A stretch of DNA of 64,000 nucleotides from an uncultured Microbacterium sp. (GCF_937927635.1 NZ_CALBRW010000024.1:43600-107599), one strand, 5' to 3'. Positions 1 through 8,354 are shown, counted from the stretch's first letter. Made by a program: numbers and translations. The notes: generated by a model not told the origin, from the letters alone.

Positions 1-1849
1 CCGACAGGTCGCGCTCGAGGTGCTGCAGCAGCTTGCGGGTACTGGTGATGCCGTGGCCGGCGAGGTACTCGCCTTCGAGGAGGCTGGACAGGAACACGCC
101 CTGCTCGCTGAGGACGGGGATGCCGAGCATCGCCGCGAACAGGCTCTGCAGGATGCGGGCGCCCTGGCGGGGGCCGAACATGAGCAGCGGGTCGATGTTC
201 CACTCGGGGCGGACCAGGGTGCCGTCCTCGTCCTCGAACTCGAGCAGGTTCGCGATGACGGTGTGGTCGGGGCGCAGCGCCTTGGCGAACGTGCCGTACT
301 CGTGGGCGACGGTCCGGTCGATCGCGTAGCCGCGGCCGCCGCGATCGACGGTGGTGCCGAACTCGCACTTGAGGAGCACGGACTTGCCGGCGCCCTTCTC
401 GGCCACGACTCCGAATGACCCGCTGATGTCGGACTTGTTGTTGCCCTCGATGTCGCGGAAGATCTGGCCGCGGCGGCCGTTGGTGATGTTCACGCCGAAC
501 CGGGCGCCGCGGATGTCGCCGAGCTCGCTCGAGACGATCGGGGTGCCGGAGGCGAGCTCGCGGCCTGTGGTGATCTGCGCGAGTTCTCGCACAAGCCGGG
601 TGGTGGGCACGCCGGGCTGCATCGCCCACCAGAGCTCTTCCTGGCCGCCCAGGGGCGCCTCGAGAAGGAAGTCGTGGGCCTTGTACTGGTCGGCGAGAAC
701 GCGGGCGCGCAGCTTGGCTTCCTCGGGCGTGGTACCGGCGACGGCGAAGATCACCGTCACCTGGGCCTCCACCTCCTTGTCGGAGTGGTTGAGGCTCTCG
801 TGGTACGCCCTCAGAGCCTCGGCGACCTCTGCCAGGTCGTTGCCGGTGCCGGTGATGCTGTTGGTGCCCTCCTGCTGCGAGACCTGGTCCTTGAGAGCGT
901 CCTCGGCGCGCTTGTTGCGCTTGCGGACCTCGGCGGCCGGTGAGATCTGCAGCCGCAGCGCGAAGTCGACATCCATCGGGAGGTTGTCGACGGCGCTGAT
1001 CCACTCGACGCCCGGGGTACGCCATCCGGCCTTGGGGCCGGTGACGATCGCCTGCAACACCTGGTAGCTGGCCTCGTCGGCATAGGGGCTCTGCACCTTG
1101 AGGTACTTCCGCTTGAACGGAAGGAATTGCTGGCCCTTGGCCAGGTCGCTCTGCCCGCCCTCGTCGAGCCACGGGTTGGGCATGCCAGCGGGTAGCTGGA
1201 ACTGGGTGAGGTCGGTCTCGAACAGGCGTGCGTCCTCCTTGGCTACGGAGGGCAGCGGGACGGAGCCGTCGACGGCGAGGCCGCGCTGCTGGTTGTGCAG
1301 CGCGATCCAGATGTTCTCAGCCGGTGTCGCAGGTGTGGCCTCGAAGATCGCGGGGATGCGCTCGGAGATCTCGTTCGCCATCCGGCGGGCCGCCGCGACC
1401 TCGGTCTCGCGGGGCAGCACGCGCGGGAGGGCGCCAATGTCGCGGACCTTGTTGTCCGCGGCGCGGATCATCGACCAGGCACGGTCCTTGATGTTCGCGG
1501 AGGACATCGGCACGGACAGCCAAAAGGCCCGCTCCCCCATCGGTACCCGCTCGAGCGCGTCGAGGGTTCGCTCGACCTCGTCGACCCAGTCCTTGGTGTC
1601 TTCGTTAATCTTGACGCCCTCGAGCATCCGCTCGACGATCGTGACCGGGTCGAGGTCCGCGCACAGCCCCAGGAGCAGGCCCTCACCGCGCAGCTCCTGG
1701 AACAGGGCCTGGTGGTGCAGCTTGGTCATCGACTTCATCTGGCGGGTGCCGAATCCGCCGGAGAGCGGCTTCAGCCGCCACGTCGCCCAGGTGATCCCGG
1801 ACCGGGTCCACATCAGGTGATCCGCCATGGCGGTAGTGGGGATGCGCAC
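1..1849 (-). CDS. VirB4/TcpF-like conjugation ATPase (C-terminus beyond window)
   Basis: Probable motor ATPase of a Gram-positive type IV secretion machine, acting at the cytoplasmic face of the membrane. Reading from a GTG at 1849 gives 616 open codons to the window edge. A Walker A motif, GVVAEKGAGKSVLLK, lies at about residues 480-494, and the N-terminal half has the mixed helical look of VirB4 proteins. GTG 1849 was chosen because GGAG lies upstream and the upstream gene stops 5 bp away; Met8 is the alternative. It is the last gene seen in a minus-strand operon with TcpC-, TcpD- and TcpE-like genes, the order used by pCW3/Tn916-type systems. Walker B lies outside the window, so completeness cannot be judged. 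Confidence 0.82.
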   Translation of the reverse strand, partial: MRIPTTAMADHLMWTRSGITWATWRLKPLSGGFGTRQMKSMTKLHHQALFQELRGEGLLLGLCADLDPVTIVERMLEGVKINEDTKDWVDEVERTLDALERVPMGERAFWLSVPMSSANIKDRAWSMIRAADNKVRDIGALPRVLPRETEVAAARRMANEISERIPAIFEATPATPAENIWIALHNQQRGLAVDGSVPLPSVAKEDARLFETDLTQFQLPAGMPNPWLDEGGQSDLAKGQQFLPFKRKYLKVQSPYADEASYQVLQAIVTGPKAGWRTPGVEWISAVDNLPMDVDFALRLQISPAAEVRKRNKRAEDALKDQVSQQEGTNSITGTGNDLAEVAEALRAYHESLNHSDKEVEAQVTVIFAVAGTTPEEAKLRARVLADQYKAHDFLLEAPLGGQEELWWAMQPGVPTTRLVRELAQITTGRELASGTPIVSSELGDIRGARFGVNITNGRRGQIFRDIEGNNKSDISGSFGVVAEKGAGKSVLLKCEFGTTVDRGGRGYAIDRTVAHEYGTFAKALRPDHTVIANLLEFEDEDGTLVRPEWNIDPLLMFGPRQGARILQSLFAAMLGIPVLSEQGVFLSSLLEGEYLAGHGITSTRKLLQHLERDLS

Positions 1850-1854
1850 GATCT

Positions 1855-2448
1855 CTACTCCTTCTTCGATCCGCGGGCCTGGGCGAGCAGTCGCTCGACC
1901 CCGGTGACCGGCGTGCGGGCCGAGGTGGCGCCGGCGGGCACAAGCTCGGCGGTCGGGGCGGGGGTCTCCTCGACGGTGGCGATCGCCACGGTGGGGACGG
2001 CCGGCTCCGACGTGACGGTGGTCGTGGGTGTGGTGACCGGCGCCGCGGCGACGCTGATCGTGGTGGTGCCGCCGGCGAAGTGCGGCGGACGGAGCTTGAC
2101 GGTCTGCTCCTGGTACTTGCCGGCTGCAGGGCTGAACACGGCGCCGAACGCGCCGAGCACGATGCTGGCCACGTTGCGGCGGGTGGCGGGGAGGCGCCCG
2201 GCGCCCCAGGCGCCTCCCCAAGCCACCAGCAGCACGATGGGGATGTCGACGAGGATCGTCCCCGTCCCCCACAGCCCTCGGGTCACCAGACCGAGGGCGA
2301 GCAGGACGGCCGCGACGATGCCCTGGGTGACCGTGTACGGCCCGCCGGGGATCTTCGTGCCGTCGTGCAGGCGGCCGATGAGGCGCGGAAACTTGCGGCT
2401 GCGCGTGTAGAACCGCGCGACCTCGGTCTGCTGCTTCTCATCGCTCAT
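1855..2448 (-). CDS. TcpE/PrgI-like conjugation membrane protein
   Basis: A 197-residue membrane protein. An N-terminal cytoplasmic stretch (to about residue 36) has the YTRSRKFPRLIGRLHDG and GPYTVTQ patterns typical of PrgI/TcpE proteins. Two hydrophobic helices follow at about residues 38-56 and 64-84, then a long Thr/Pro/Val-rich tail. Family members sit beside the VirB4 ATPase and probably form part of the inner-membrane channel. The ATG at 2448 is preceded by GGGAGGA. The gene lies 5 bp before the ATPase and downstream of the TcpD-like gene. The assignment rests on topology and gene order more than on strong sequence motifs. Confidence 0.62.
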   Translation of the reverse strand: MSDEKQQTEVARFYTRSRKFPRLIGRLHDGTKIPGGPYTVTQGIVAAVLLALGLVTRGLWGTGTILVDIPIVLLVAWGGAWGAGRLPATRRNVASIVLGAFGAVFSPAAGKYQEQTVKLRPPHFAGGTTTISVAAAPVTTPTTTVTSEPAVPTVAIATVEETPAPTAELVPAGATSARTPVTGVERLLAQARGSKKE

Positions 2449-2481
2449 GGCCGTCCTCCCGTCGTCGTAGCTGCGTGTCGG

Positions 2482-2715
2482 CTAGTTCGCGGTCTGGACG
2501 GTGTTGCCGAGCATCCCGGAGACCCAGTCGAGGCCGCCGGCGACGAAGAAGATCACGGCGGCGGCCATGATCCCCGTGAGGAGGGTGGTGCCGACGGCCC
2601 AGCGGACCTTGGAGGCGACGACGAAGAAGACGATCGCCGCGCCCAGTCCAACGACGCCGCGGAAGGCGACGCCGGCCTGGCTGACCAGGTTGTTGATGGT
2701 GTCGAAGATGTTCAT
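2482..2715 (-). CDS. small two-helix membrane protein, TcpD-like
   Basis: A 77-residue protein starting MNIFDTINNLV with two hydrophobic helices (about residues 22-38 and 42-62). Small two-helix proteins occupy this position in Gram-positive transfer operons (TcpD) and are also reminiscent of VirB2-type pilins. The ATG at 2715 has GAAAGGAA at good distance. A GTG at 2742 would overlap the stop of the upstream gene and add nine residues, but it lacks its own ribosome site. No signal-peptidase site is obvious. The function is inferred from neighbours. Confidence 0.6.
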   Translation of the reverse strand: MNIFDTINNLVSQAGVAFRGVVGLGAAIVFFVVASKVRWAVGTTLLTGIMAAAVIFFVAGGLDWVSGMLGNTVQTAN

Positions 2716-2738
2716 TGCAGTGTTCCTTTCAGGTGACG

Positions 2739-3764
2739 TCACCGGGACGGCGACGGGGTCGGTGAGGGAGTCTCGGCGGAGGTGGACTTCGGGATCTCCG
2801 CCGGGGCGGGGTCGATCGCGGAAACTTCCCAGCGCGTGGCGCGGGCGCTCAGCGTGAGGGCATAGGTCGAGGTGACGGACTGATTCGTCTGCGTGGTGAG
2901 CGTCACGGTGGCGAGCACTCTCAGTTGCGTGCCGTCCTTCGGCGTCTTCGGAGCGTCGGCGTCGACGCGGAGGTCGACGGCCTCGACCGTCATGTACGGA
3001 GCCGGAATGATCGGTGAGATCTCGGATCCCGGGGATACATAGACGCTCAGGTCGCCCTTGCCGGTGGTGTAGGCGCCAAGGAACGCCATCACGGTCTGTG
3101 CGGCGGGGTCGGCAGACGGCAGCGGCTTGGCGTAGGCCAGCTGCACGGTGCCGGTCGACGTCGGCGCCGACACCGGCACGGGCAGGCCCACCGGGCGCAT
3201 ACCTGCGTCGGTGACGACGATCGGGACTTGGAAGTACCGGCGCGGCCAGATCTCGATCGTCTCAGCGTTCTGCGTGGGGTCGAGCCCGAGATCCTTGACG
3301 CTCGCCGAGACGACGACCGTGACGATGTCGCTGTCCTTGTTCGGCTCAATCGTCGCGACGGTCAGATCGCGGTACTCGGCTGGTGCCTCGGACAGGCCAC
3401 GCAGGGTATTCACGTCGACGTAGTCGCCCAGCTGGCCGGGGTGGTCCTTCCAAGCGCCGAGCCACTCCGACACGAACCCTGCAGCGTAGGCGCCGGCCTC
3501 CTGCTGGGACGAGGAGAGTCCGCCCGAGGAGACGACCTGCGAGGCCGCGACCGGTCGGGACATCGCCTGCCACGACATGAACAGGCTGAACGGGGCACAG
3601 ACGATCGCGACGAGCATCAGGATCGAGATCACGTGCGCGCCGGTCTGACGGCCCTGGGTCCACGTCGACCCCTGCGGCACGGCCTCGGTCTTGGCCGGCT
3701 TGGGCTCCCCCTTCGACTTCTTCGCCTTGGGTGCGCTGCTCGGGTTGTTCGTCCAGAAGCCCAT
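2739..3764 (-). CDS. TcpC/VirB8-like conjugation protein
   Basis: A 341-residue bitopic protein: a Lys/Pro-rich cytoplasmic N-terminus, one transmembrane helix at about residues 43-64 (HVISILMLVAIVCAPFSLF), then a large extracytoplasmic part that fits two NTF2-like folds (about 85-190 and 200-310) and a Ser/Pro-rich tail. This is the architecture of TcpC (Tn916 Orf13 family), the VirB8 counterpart that links inner-membrane components and oligomerises outside the membrane. It is the second gene of the minus-strand operon and lies 3 bp from the small upstream gene. Confidence 0.72.
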   Translation of the reverse strand: MGFWTNNPSSAPKAKKSKGEPKPAKTEAVPQGSTWTQGRQTGAHVISILMLVAIVCAPFSLFMSWQAMSRPVAASQVVSSGGLSSSQQEAGAYAAGFVSEWLGAWKDHPGQLGDYVDVNTLRGLSEAPAEYRDLTVATIEPNKDSDIVTVVVSASVKDLGLDPTQNAETIEIWPRRYFQVPIVVTDAGMRPVGLPVPVSAPTSTGTVQLAYAKPLPSADPAAQTVMAFLGAYTTGKGDLSVYVSPGSEISPIIPAPYMTVEAVDLRVDADAPKTPKDGTQLRVLATVTLTTQTNQSVTSTYALTLSARATRWEVSAIDPAPAEIPKSTSAETPSPTPSPSR

Positions 3765-3767
3765 GAG

Positions 3768-4001
3768 TCAGACCCCCTCGTCAGCGCTCACCCGAAGGCT
3801 CACGATCCGGCCCGCGGCCGCGTTGACCTCGTCCATCGAGGACGGGTCCAACACCCGACGCATCCGCTCCTGCGCGGCCTGGTCGAGTGGCCGGTCGGCG
3901 AGGACGGCTGCGGCATGCGGGATGTCCTCGATCGCGCGGATCACCCTCGCGGTGTCCCGGACGAAGCTCTCCGGAAACTGCTCCTCCGCTGCCTGTGCCA
4001 T
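3768..4001 (-). CDS. small hypothetical protein at head of transfer operon
   Basis: A 77-residue soluble, acidic protein (MAQAAEEQFPESFVRD...) with no transmembrane segment and predicted helices only. The ATG at 4001 is chosen for its strong GAGGAG ribosome site six bases upstream; a longer reading frame begins at 4061. It is the first gene of the operon that continues with the TcpC-like gene 3 bp later, so a role in transfer or its regulation is possible. No family is recognised. Confidence 0.6.
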   Translation of the reverse strand: MAQAAEEQFPESFVRDTARVIRAIEDIPHAAAVLADRPLDQAAQERMRRVLDPSSMDEVNAAAGRIVSLRVSADEGV

Positions 4002-4282
4002 GGCTATCTCCTCGGTCCCAAAGGTCTGATCGGCGAGCCGATCGGCACGCTCACAGACCATGGGTGCGGAAATCAGCCCAGATCGGACAAGGCCTCAGAG
4101 ATTTTTCTTCCGTCTTTTCTTGGGCACTCCTGGAAACCCTCTCGGAGCAGGGGTTTTCGAGATCGTCCAAGCGGCGTTTCCAGGCTCTCGAACGAGGCCG
4201 CCGCGAAATCGTTCAAGGATTCACACCAGAGCTCGTGAGGAGCGTGCCCTGTGTCCATGCATCGACACAGGGAGCTCCGCTC
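4002..4282. promoter_or_regulatory. divergent intergenic region with 9-bp inverted repeat
   Basis: This region separates the transfer operon (minus strand) from the sigma-like gene (plus strand), so it should hold two divergent promoters. It contains a T-rich stretch (4101-4120) and a perfect inverted repeat, CCTGGAAAC at 4129-4137 and GTTTCCAGG at 4176-4184, with centres 47 bp apart. Such an element could be an operator for a looping or dimeric regulator, possibly the product of the adjacent gene. No clean -35/-10 pair was recognised. Confidence 0.4.
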
Positions 4283-5056
4283 ATGTCCACCACCACACCC
4301 ACGCAGACCGGTCTGCTGGAAGCACTCCGCACCGAGTGGTCGGGATCTCTCACCGACCGCGAACACGACTTCGCCGGCATCGGCATCCGGTCCTGCAGCG
4401 AGCTCGAGCTCGAGCTAAAGGCGGCAGCCGGCCGCGAGCAGGACCGTCTGCTGCACGCGCTGCTCACTGCCGGCCACGATGGCGATGCCCTCGCCGAGCG
4501 GGTGGCGCTGCAGCACATGCTCCCGAAGGCCGTGCACCTGGCTCGCACCTGCCGCGGCCTGCGTGCTCTCACCCTCAGCGACCACACCCCCGTCGACGCG
4601 GTCTCGACGGCGATCGGCGCGATGTGGGAGTCGATCCGCCGCTACCCGCTCAACCGGGTTGAGAAGGTCAAGGCGAACATCGGCATGGACGCGCTGCTCA
4701 TCGTGAACAAGTCGATGAGCCCGGGCGACCCCAGCGAGCACGTCACCGAGGACGTCTACCTCGAGCAGGCGCTGCAAGAGCAGGGCAAGTCCGCGACGAT
4801 CGAGCCGGAGTGGGGCGACGACACGTTCCACGATCTCGTCACGGTCCTCACCTGGGCGATCGACACCGAGGCGCTCACACCCGAGGACGTCCGCCTGCTC
4901 GCCCGCTTCGACCTCGGCGAGTTGCACGAGCGTGACGAGCTGGCCGAGGACCTCGGCATCGGCCGCGCGAGCCTGACCCGCCGCGTCTACCGGATCCGCG
5001 TCAAGCTCATGGAGGCCGTTCAGGCCCACATCCGCGAGAACGGCACCTGGGAGTGA
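4283..5056 (+). CDS. sigma-70 region-4-like HTH regulatory protein
   Basis: A 257-residue soluble protein. The last 60 residues (LTPEDVRLLARFDLGELH..ELAEDLGIGRASLTRRVYRIR) fit a helix-turn-helix like sigma factor region 4 or related plasmid activators. The middle part (AIGAMWESIRRYPLNRVEKVKANI) resembles the sigma-like proteins found beside actinobacterial transfer genes. The ATG at 4283 is preceded by GGGAGC. It is transcribed away from the transfer operon and could control it; that is inference. It is not a complete sigma factor, since no convincing region 2 is seen. Confidence 0.58.
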   Translation: MSTTTPTQTGLLEALRTEWSGSLTDREHDFAGIGIRSCSELELELKAAAGREQDRLLHALLTAGHDGDALAERVALQHMLPKAVHLARTCRGLRALTLSDHTPVDAVSTAIGAMWESIRRYPLNRVEKVKANIGMDALLIVNKSMSPGDPSEHVTEDVYLEQALQEQGKSATIEPEWGDDTFHDLVTVLTWAIDTEALTPEDVRLLARFDLGELHERDELAEDLGIGRASLTRRVYRIRVKLMEAVQAHIRENGTWE

Positions 5057-5173
5057 AGCCCCAAGCGGCTATCTGAGGGCCTCAAACCCTCCGGAGTGGC
5101 AATGCAGCCGGACGCACTCGTTAGGCGCTTACAGCCCCCGTCGGCGCCCTCTCCCCGATGCATAGACGTCGAT

Positions 5174-5202
5174 GGGCCCCACCGAAATCTGGTGGAGGGC
5201 CC
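5174..5202. terminator. hairpin between convergent genes
   Basis: GGGCCCCACC at 5174-5183, a 7-base loop and GGTGGAGGGCCC at 5191-5202 form a GC-rich stem with a small bulge, followed on the plus strand by TTCGTCGTTT. It lies between the convergent sigma-like gene and the parB-like gene and can serve as a bidirectional terminator. Confidence 0.72.
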
Positions 5203-5225
5203 TTCGTCGTTTAGGACGGGAGCGG

Positions 5226-5660
5226 TCAGAGGCCGACCGAGCGGCGCAGGTCGGCTTCCGTGGTGCCCTGCAGCTCGTCGACGCGGGAGAGCAGCAGGTC
5301 GATGGCGACGCGGATCAGCGTGTTCTCCGTGATCCGCGGGGCCGGGCCGGTCTTCGCCTTGTTCAGGCGGCGGGCATGGGCGGTGAGCTCGCCGATCTGG
5401 CCCTCGCGCAGTCGGGTCTCCTTCCGCTCGAGGGCGAGGTAGCCGGCCTCGTCCTCGTCCGCGGAAGCCACGGCCGATCGGCGCGGAGCCTTGGGCTGGC
5501 TGGCCGGCGGGGTGACGACCTCCACGACGGGCGAGGACTCCGCCTCTGCCTGCTCGCCGACGGGCGCCTCCTCGGTCTGGCGGTTGCGGGCCAGCATCCG
5601 CTTCGGGTCGACGCGGCGGGTCGCGAGGTTCGCGATGCCGCGGGATGGCGTGTCGCTCAT
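5226..5660 (-). CDS. ParB-like centromere-binding protein
   Basis: A 144-residue protein encoded immediately after parA with an ATGA overlap. The N-terminal half is Ala/Glu/Pro-rich and probably disordered. The C-terminal 45 residues (ITENTLIRVAIDLLLSRVDEL) match the strand-helix-helix layout of small ribbon-helix-helix partition proteins that accompany type Ib ParA. The start at 5660 is the coupled ATG; longer readings upstream fall inside parA. Its likely target is the octamer array upstream of parA. A type Ib system with an RHH ParB and a repeat centromere is known from Leifsonia plasmid pCXC100, a relative. The fold is inferred from pattern only. Confidence 0.65.
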   Translation of the reverse strand: MSDTPSRGIANLATRRVDPKRMLARNRQTEEAPVGEQAEAESSPVVEVVTPPASQPKAPRRSAVASADEDEAGYLALERKETRLREGQIGELTAHARRLNKAKTGPAPRITENTLIRVAIDLLLSRVDELQGTTEADLRRSVGL

Positions 5661-6655
5661 GCGCTTGCTCCTTCCAGCACGGTGCTCTCCGCCTCGAGGA
5701 GGCGGTCGTTGATCTCCTGTGCGATCGTCTGCAGGTCGTCGGCGACGGATCCGGCGGTCGCGCTCGTCAGCTGCTTGTTCTTCAGCTCGCCGCTGCGGAT
5801 CTTCCACCAGGCGATGCCGGCCTTCGCCTCCTGCTTCGCGCGCTCGTCGAGCTCGTGAACGAGCAGCCCGGCGCGGCCGGACTGGCTGGCCACTGCCTCG
5901 CTGTGCCGGATGGACTGGGTGAAGACGATCTCGCGACCGATTCCGCCCTCCTCCCCCACCCCGAACATCGCATCCAGGTCGGCACGCGCGTCACGCTCGG
6001 CGTTCTTCATCACGACCGTGCCGTCCTTTCGCTCGGACGCCGTGCCCACCGCAAAGAGCACGACGCCGAGGAGGTCGATCGCGCGGTTCACGTCGAGGAC
6101 CTGGTCGATGCGTTCGGCGACCTTCGCGACGCCCTTGATGTCCTTGGCTCCGGTCCTGGTCGGCACAAGAACCCAGCGTGCAGCGGCGAGAGCCGCGAGC
6201 TGCAGGACGCCGTCACCAGGCGGGCAGTCGAGGAAGATGAAGTCGTAGTCGTCGACGACAGGCGCGAGGATCTTCGCGAGCGCCAGCTTGGCGTTCTTCG
6301 CGTCGCTGCCCATCTTCGAGCTCAGCACCGCGGTGACGTTGTGAAGGGCGCTGCCGCCGGTCCAGACGTCGAGGTTCTCGCGGATGTTCGTGATCCCGTC
6401 GACCTTGCCGCCGAACATCAGGGCCTTGGCCAGGGACTCCCCCTGGTCGTTGCGCTCGTTGTCCGCGTACCCGAGGTCATCCTCGAGGTTGCCCTGCGGG
6501 TCGAGGTCGACCAGCAGCACTCGAGCGCCCGACAGGGCGAGATAGCCACCGATGTTCGCGGTGATCGTCGTCTTCCCAACACCTCCCTTGAGGCTCTCGA
6601 CGGCGATGACTCGTCCGAACGAATCCCGGTCGATCGTGGGCTCCGTAGCTGCCAT
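5657..6655 (-). CDS. parA: ParA partition ATPase
   Basis: A 332-residue P-loop ATPase of the ParA/MinD family. The deviant Walker A motif KGGVGKTT lies at about residues 23-30, followed by VLLVDLDPQGN (Walker A prime) and a Walker B-like DYDFIFLDCPPGDG near residue 140. There is no N-terminal HTH domain, as in type Ib partition ATPases. ParA binds nucleoid DNA and, with its centromere-binding partner, distributes plasmid copies. GAGAGGGAA precedes the ATG at 6655. It heads a two-gene operon with the overlapping parB-like gene and is preceded by a long repeat array, the likely centromere and operator. Confidence 0.9.
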   Translation of the reverse strand: MAATEPTIDRDSFGRVIAVESLKGGVGKTTITANIGGYLALSGARVLLVDLDPQGNLEDDLGYADNERNDQGESLAKALMFGGKVDGITNIRENLDVWTGGSALHNVTAVLSSKMGSDAKNAKLALAKILAPVVDDYDFIFLDCPPGDGVLQLAALAAARWVLVPTRTGAKDIKGVAKVAERIDQVLDVNRAIDLLGVVLFAVGTASERKDGTVVMKNAERDARADLDAMFGVGEEGGIGREIVFTQSIRHSEAVASQSGRAGLLVHELDERAKQEAKAGIAWWKIRSGELKNKQLTSATAGSVADDLQTIAQEINDRLLEAESTVLEGASA

Positions 6656-6680
6656 GTCTGTTCCCTCTCAGGTCGAACCA

Positions 6681-6923
6681 ACTCTGTAAGTCCGGAACTT
6701 CCGGAGTCTGCAAGCTTCGGGTTGCCGCCCTACTTACAGACTTCCGAACTCCCGATCTTCCAGACCTACAGACTGCGTAAGTTCCAAACTTCGGATGTTC
6801 GGTAGTTGCAGAGTAACAGACTTCGGAACTTCGGCAACTACAGAGTTCGGAACTACCAGACTTCCATACTCTGTATGTTCGGCTCTTCCAGACTTCGGGA
6901 CTCCGGGAATTCGGAACTCAGGG
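6681..6923. repeat. tandem array of ~30 degenerate octamers (candidate parS centromere)
   Basis: From 6732 to 6923 the sequence divides without any insertion or deletion into 24 consecutive 8-bp units such as ACTTCCGA, ACTTCGGA, AGTTCGGA, ACTTCGGG and ACTCCGGG (consensus about A-S-T-T-C-S-R-R). Five more units lie at 6681-6720 in a different register, joined by an 11-bp spacer. The array sits directly upstream of parA. Contiguous short repeats of this kind are the known targets of ribbon-helix-helix partition proteins, which polymerise along them. It is therefore the best candidate for the plasmid centromere and for autoregulation of parA-parB. Confidence 0.85.
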
Positions 6924-7018
6924 GTGGGGGGGGTATGTGAGAGCGTTGTTGGCACACTCAGCTGTCGCCTTAGCTGACCCTCCATGTATATAGCCCAGTC
7001 CAGCATGCTATTTAGCAT

Positions 7019-7128
7019 ATTCTGCCGCCTTCTTGGCGTCTTGTTGGCATCTTGTTTGCGCGTGCATTGCGTACCATTTGCGTCTGACTGCCATGTTGCT
7101 TGCGCGTGATTGGTGTTATCATGCCGTC
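7019..7128. repeat. 11-bp periodic repeat array upstream of tandem-RHH gene
   Basis: Ten 11-bp units can be laid end to end from 7019, for example TTCTTGGCGTC, TTGTTGGCATC, TTGTTTGCGCG, CCATTTGCGTC and TTGCTTGCGCG, with a conserved TTGCGTC-like core. An 11-bp period puts every core on the same face of the helix. The array is preceded by an AT-rich stretch (6980-7020) with AGCATGCTATTTAGCATA symmetry. It lies just upstream of a gene for a double ribbon-helix-helix protein. It could be an operator array, a second centromere, or iterons of an origin. Confidence 0.7.
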
Positions 7129-7178
7129 ATGCAGCAATCATCTGGGCAAGTAGTGAATGGATGCGAGGTGGCGCGGTG

Positions 7179-7637
7179 ATGGCGACGGACGACGTCGGCG
7201 CAGCTGACACCTCGAAGGACGAGCGCGCAGTGAAGCCTGGGCGTGCTGACAAGGGCGTGCAGGTGACGCTGGAACAGCCCGTCATGGACATGCTCACCGA
7301 GTACAAGGCGCGCACCGAGATGTCGCACCCGAACATCCTGTTCGATGCGCTCGAGTTCAGCTACGACGAGCTACCGAGCCTGATCAAGGACCGAGCGACG
7401 CGGCTCGAGCCCGATCGGAAGAAGCTCTTCGAGCGTCCGTCGTCGCCGGCCAAGCACGAGGACGTCGCGACGGAGACCTTCGTGGTGCGCATGACGCAGG
7501 CCAACAAAGACGTCATCGAAGACATGTGGAAGCAGCTCGAGGCTCCTAGCCGGACCGCGATGCTCGCGGCCGCGTACAAGCACTACCTGACCGCGATGAC
7601 CAAGACCGATGACCCCGAGCGGAAACGTTCGAAGTAA
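7179..7637 (+). CDS. tandem ribbon-helix-helix-like DNA-binding protein
   Basis: A 152-residue protein with two segments of similar shape, each a short beta strand followed by two helices: GVQVTLEQPVMDMLTEYK plus a helix (about residues 25-66), and TFVVRMTQANKDVIEDMW plus a helix (about 105-142). This is the pattern of two ribbon-helix-helix units in one chain. The ATG at 7179 is chosen for GAGGTGG upstream; in-frame ATGs at 7161 and 7110 would run back toward or into the repeat array. The gene is followed by the Tad cluster and preceded by the 11-bp array, which it may bind. No named family is recognised and the fold is inferred. Confidence 0.6.
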   Translation: MATDDVGAADTSKDERAVKPGRADKGVQVTLEQPVMDMLTEYKARTEMSHPNILFDALEFSYDELPSLIKDRATRLEPDRKKLFERPSSPAKHEDVATETFVVRMTQANKDVIEDMWKQLEAPSRTAMLAAAYKHYLTAMTKTDDPERKRSK

Positions 7638-7668
7638 ACCCAACGAAGCAACCCGGAGGAGAGCAGCG

Positions 7669-8352
7669 ATGAGCGACACAGCAGTGAAGGAGAAGCAGGG
7701 GCGGCGCCGGGGGGAGAAGCCGACGCAGGAATCGGCCTCACCGGCGGTGCTGCCGCCGACGAAGAGCCGCCGGCGGCCGATGCTGATCGCGGCCGGGATC
7801 GCCCTGGCCGTCGTGGGCGGGCTCGGCTCCTGGTACTTCTTCACCACGGTGGGGAACACCACCACGGTGCTGACGGTGAACAAGGACATCCCTCGGGGGC
7901 AGCAGATCACGGCGCAGGATCTCGGGACGCTGCAGATCTCGGGGGACCAGGCGACGAACGCGCTGAAGGCCACCCAGACGAAGGAAGCCATCGGTGATGT
8001 CGCCATGGTCGACCTGCCCGCAGGCACTCTGGTGACCTCAACCAACGTGGGCGACAGCCTGGTGGTCGCGGACGGAAAGAGCCTCGTTGGTGTGGCTCTA
8101 ACCGCAGCCCAGATGCCGAGCCAGACGCTCGTCGCCGGGGACAAGGTCCGTCTTGTCGACACTCCCATCGCGCAAGGCGAGCCACCCGCGACGACGCCGC
8201 AGACGTTCACCGCGACGGTGTTCTCTGTGCGTGAGGACGCGCAAAACAGCCGGTGGATCGTGGATCTGCTCGTCTCGCCGGAGAGGGCGCCAGACATCGC
8301 TGCTCGTGCCGCCACGGGTCGTGTAGCGCTCGTGCTCGATTCGGGGGAGTGA
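7669..8352 (+). CDS. SAF-domain pilus protein, CpaB/RcpC-like
   Basis: A 227-residue protein with a basic cytoplasmic N-terminus, one transmembrane helix at about residues 39-60 (MLIAAGIALAVVGGLGSWYFF), and an extracytoplasmic SAF domain (VNKDIPRGQQITAQDLGTLQI..) typical of CpaB/RcpC. In Tad pilus systems this protein sits at the envelope and supports pilus assembly. A strong GGAGGAG site precedes the ATG at 7669. It is the first gene of the Tad cluster and ends 2 bp before the TadZ-like gene. Confidence 0.78.
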   Translation: MSDTAVKEKQGRRRGEKPTQESASPAVLPPTKSRRRPMLIAAGIALAVVGGLGSWYFFTTVGNTTTVLTVNKDIPRGQQITAQDLGTLQISGDQATNALKATQTKEAIGDVAMVDLPAGTLVTSTNVGDSLVVADGKSLVGVALTAAQMPSQTLVAGDKVRLVDTPIAQGEPPATTPQTFTATVFSVREDAQNSRWIVDLLVSPERAPDIAARAATGRVALVLDSGE

Positions 8353-8354
8353 CC

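Noticed and set aside
351..1820. Plus-strand ORFs at the left edge
   Set aside because: They oppose the VirB4-like gene, which carries a Walker A motif in the minus frame and is open to the window edge.
6681..7128. CRISPR array
   Set aside because: Repeats are contiguous 8- or 11-mers without spacers and no cas gene is present.
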